A stretch of 64,000 nt of DNA from assembly GCF_037975245.1 (NCBI RefSeq), contig NC_092569.1, forward strand, positions 221,001-285,000, given 5' to 3'. Under the pieces are notes generated by a model. That model was not told where the DNA came from. It saw nothing but the letters and a program-made list of their open reading frames with translations, and did no database searches. The DNA comes from Apostichopus japonicus (Eukaryota; Echinodermata; Holothuroidea; Aspidochirotida; Stichopodidae). The first letter of the stretch is position 1; every line of letters starts with the position of its first letter. A program made the position numbers and the translations under genes. Of this stretch, positions 61,192-64,000 are shown piece by piece.

Positions 61192-62460
61192 GTGCGCCAT
61201 TGGAGGCATTACCTTACTGGGAAACATTTTGTTCTTGTGACAGATCAAAAATCAGTCAAGTACATGTTTGACACTAATCACAAAGGAAAGATCAAAAATG
61301 AGAAAATAATGCGTTGGCGGATGGAACTATCTTGCTATGTCTTTGATATAATCTATCGCCCTGGCAAAGAGAACATTCCCCCTGATACGCTTTCACGCTC
61401 AATCTGTTCTGCAACTATGGACATTGATATTCTGTATGAATTGCATAATGCTCTAAGTCACCCAGGAGTTGTCAGGATGTTTCATTTTGTTAGGTCAAAG
61501 AACCTTCCCTACTCTGTAGATGATGTAAAGAAAATGACAGCGTCTTGCCGTATCTGTGCAAAATGTAAACCTAGATTCTACAAACCACAGAAAGCTCACC
61601 TGATCAAGGCAACCCAGCCCTTTGAAAGGCTTAATATTGACTTCAAAGGCCCATTGCCAAGCACAAACAAAAACATTTACTTCCTTACCATTATTGATGA
61701 ATTCTCCAGATTCCCGTTTGTGTTTCCTTGTTCTGATATGACTTCGTCCACTGTCATCCAGTGCCTTTGCCACCTTTTCGCTTTATTTGGCATGCCGTCC
61801 TACATCCATTCAGATCGAGGATCAGCCTTCATGAGTAAGGAACTACGAGACTTTCTAACAAGCAAGGGTATTGCTAGTAGTAGAACTACTAGTTATAACC
61901 CACAAGGAAACGGTCAAGCAGAACGTTACAATGGCACCATATGGAAGGCTATTACATTGGCACTCGAAGCACGCAGCTTGCCACCTAAGTACTGGCAAGA
62001 AGTCCTGCAAGATGCCCTTCATTCCATCAGATCTCTGTTGTCCACGGCAACAAATGTGACACCCCATGAAAGGTTTTTCAGTTTCCCCCGGAAGTCTGCA
62101 ACAGGGTGTTCAGTCCCTTCATGGCTTTGCAATCCAGGTCCTGCACTTCTTAAAAGGCATGTTCGGTTACATAAGACTGATCCTTTAGTGGATGAGGTCG
62201 AGGTCATCCAAGCAAACCCACAATATGCCCATGTTAGACTGTCAGATGGGAGAGAGACAACTGTCTCTGTACGTCACCTAGCACCAATCGGGGAAGCTAC
62301 CCCAAGACTGGAGAAAAGTACTGATCAAATGGAATCATCAATCGAGGACAATGGCCCAGTAGAACTTGAGCAGGGCCAAGAGTTAATTGATAGTAATGAA
62401 GTGCCTTCTCTGAGAAGGTCGCAAAGGCCTCGAAGGCCACCGGACAGGTTAGATCTGTGA
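61192..62460 (+). pseudogene. RNase H end and integrase (fourth frame)
   Basis: Starts with the end of RNase H (YLTGKHFVLVTDQKSV), then an HHCC zinc-binding region (about 61441-61566). The integrase core follows, with its acidic residues in NIDFKGPL, HSDRGSAF and GNGQAERYNG. The C terminus is basic (RRSQRPRRPPDR). No chromodomain is recognised. The stop is TGA at 62458-62460. Confidence 0.92.
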
Positions 62461-62559
62461 GTCAGAGTTTGTGGAGAGTTTGTGTTATACTGGACATTTA
62501 AAGAACACTTGTAGTTGTTTAGTTATTAGTTACATTAACTTTAGGACAATTGTTTAGTT

Positions 62560-62568
62560 AGGGGAGAA
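62560..62568 (+). promoter_or_regulatory. Polypurine tract
   Basis: AGGGGAGAA lies directly against the right LTR, the usual place for the plus-strand primer of LTR retrotransposons. Confidence 0.85.
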
Positions 62569-62694
62569 TGTGATGTTATTAGTAGTATGCTCCCTGGACC
62601 ACGTTTAGGTTTTAGTTGTGTTCACCCTCGACCACGGTGCTTGTTGTGTTTGTTCATTCTAGTTGGTTAATACCTACAGTTATAGGTCACGTCA
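62569..62694 (+). repeat. Right LTR, 126 bp
   Basis: Identical to the left LTR apart from one base. It is followed by CAGAA (62695-62699), the second copy of the target duplication whose first copy is at 58798-58802. Confidence 0.97.
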
Positions 62695-62789
62695 CAGAAA
62701 TTTGATTTCATGGTTATGTTGACTTTTAAAGTACAATTGTACCCCTTTTTTCTTATGTCCTCCTAATTTTATTTCTTGTTATGGTCTAG

Positions 62790-64000
62790 ATATCTCACCA
62801 ACCCAATCATCAATTAAACCCACCAAGATAGAAATGGAAGGATTGAATACTATTGAAGGCATTCCTAAACATTTTAATCCCAAGTGTAAGTTTCATATTT
62901 TCATTGCTCCATTGACTTTAGCATGCCACTGTAAGCTTCTTTTTTTGTGTGCCCAGTTATGTATCTAGTTTGTGCTGTCCAAAACCTTGACTCAACTTGA
63001 TTTTGGTGTTTGGTTTTGTTGTTCACATTGCATAAAGTATTTTTCAAATTCTTCCATGATTTACTTTATGGAGAGGGCATTTTGAAGAAACAAGCTCATA
63101 AATCCAAGTCAAAGTCTGAAAGCATCTTCTGACAATATCTCAAGAAGTAGCAGTTGTAGGAAGTTCAAACTTGGTGCAAAGCTTGCCATTTCTGAGTAGA
63201 TGATCTGTAGTGTTTTTCATGAATGTCAATGTCCATTTAAGGTCAACAGAGAGACAAAGTGTGAAAATCTTTTGTAAACATGATATCTCAAAGAGGGTCA
63301 CCTATTCTTATATTTAGCATGTGGATATCCTGTAACTAGTGGAGGTCAAAGGTCATTTGGGGTCAGCAGAAGGCAAAATGTGATTATATCAAAAGTGCTA
63401 TTTCTTCAAACCAGAACATGAAAGGAGCTCATATATGCATGGTTTGATAGCCTTGTGTATTGTATAGTTTGTAAACGATTTGATGTAGGTCAGAGTTCAT
63501 TTAATGTCATCAGGTGTCAATTTAACTGTGTAAATAAGATATTTCCAGTCTATATAAAACTGCAGTAGCTGGTATATATGGCTATGTCTTCTCTACAATG
63601 AGTATAAGAACGCTATTGATTTTGGTGTCATTTACAGGTCATTTGGGTTCAGCAGAGGTTACACTCTGGCAATTTAAAAATTACATCATAAGATAGGCAG
63701 TTTCATCAGATGTCATATTGGCATATGACTTTCCTTTAATGAGTACAAGTGCCCAGTTATTCTGTTTGAAGTGTTAGGGTAAGTGCTAGTGTGTGGGGGG
63801 GGGGATGTTGAAATGTTAAAAGAATTGTAGCTGGATATTGTTTCTTCAAGTTGAGACTTTTAAGTTGCTTCAAATCAGTCTAGTTTGCTTTATTTGTTTT
63901 TGGAACAGTTATTGACTGTACTCGATTCGTGAAAGCCCGAGCCAAAGAGATCAGATCCATTCAGAATGACCTCCCTGCTGTTACAAAGAACACTCAAGCA
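62790..64000 (+). CDS. POP1: Probable POP1 (RNase P/MRP subunit), 5' coding exons, partial
   Basis: POP1 is the largest protein of the nuclear RNase P and RNase MRP complexes. Two exons are visible: 62790-62885 (acceptor CTAG, donor GTAAGT) and 63909 onward (acceptor ACAG), which runs off the window. They join in phase. The joined N terminus includes EGIPKHF and FVKARAKEI. These resemble the IPK followed by F..ARA.EI pattern that I recall near the N terminus of animal POP1. The likely start is ATG 62834, although the frame is open to the exon's 5' edge, so an upstream exon may supply the start. The intron between them holds AGGTCA-rich repeats. Only about 48 residues are visible, so the name is tentative. 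Confidence 0.55.
63230..63700 (+). repeat. AGGTCA-rich dispersed repeat
   Basis: Shares 'ggtcatttg.ggtcagcaga', 'catatatgcatggt' and 'caatgagtataag' in order with 54050-54320. It has a perfect AGGTCAAAGGTCA at 63343-63355. It lies in the intron of the POP1-like gene. Confidence 0.6.

Larger units (their letters stand above)
58803..62694 (+). mobile_element. Ty3/Gypsy LTR retrotransposon, nearly complete
   Basis: LTRs are 126 bp (58803-58928 and 62569-62694), begin TG, end CA and differ at one position. The 5-bp target duplication CAGAA flanks them. The order is gag, two zinc knuckles, protease, reverse transcriptase, RNase H, integrase, which defines Ty3/Gypsy. A purine tract precedes the right LTR. 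The reading frame is interrupted near 60360, 60695 and 61170, so this copy cannot make a full polyprotein as written. Confidence 0.96.

Overview
The window looks like nuclear DNA of an echinoderm, most likely a sea cucumber or sea urchin. The genes have many short exons with GT-AG introns. The non-coding DNA is full of 'taggcctag'-type words, tandem arrays, hAT-type miniature transposons and a Ty3/Gypsy element. This assignment is inferred from style and protein similarity recalled from memory, not from a search. There is no sign of prokaryotic organisation.

Three protein-coding genes can be supported. (1) Minus strand, 3331-17507: a complete seven-exon calcium- and integrin-binding protein (CIB1-like, 181 residues) with two usable EF hands and an N-myristoylation signal. 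(2) Plus strand, 21922-49343: a complete thirteen-exon carnitine acyltransferase (CRAT-like, 632 residues). Its catalytic His is present, but several carnitine-contact positions are changed. (3) Plus strand, 62790 to the right edge: the first coding exons of what is probably POP1, the large RNase P/MRP protein. The first two genes are divergent, about 4.4 kb apart. No direct functional link between the three genes is visible.

Most of the window is repeat. About a dozen unrelated minisatellite arrays (units of 21 to 117 bp, up to about 135 copies) fill the introns of the first two genes. Many end within about 0-260 bp upstream of a 3' splice site. In two places the repetition includes an exon edge. 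Arrays with open frames create very long but meaningless ORFs.

Transposons, left to right: a cut transposon end (1-326); a 742-bp element splitting a minisatellite (9567-10308, 6-bp target duplication); a CTTAAG-rich inverted-repeat element (about 18997-20418); and hAT-like elements with 8-bp target duplications at 20800-21259, 26609-27257, 27733-28559, 33351-34115, 54453-56390 and, nested, 55034-55591. A roughly 100-bp module with a hairpin recurs five times, always on the plus strand and always just inside a different transposon right end. A Ty3/Gypsy element (58803-62694) has 126-bp LTRs with one mismatch, a 5-bp target duplication and a primer-binding site that pairs with its own LTR, suggesting self-priming. 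Its reading frame is broken three times.

The stretches 1-3330, 17508-20000, 49480-54440 and 56400-58800 hold no gene I can support.
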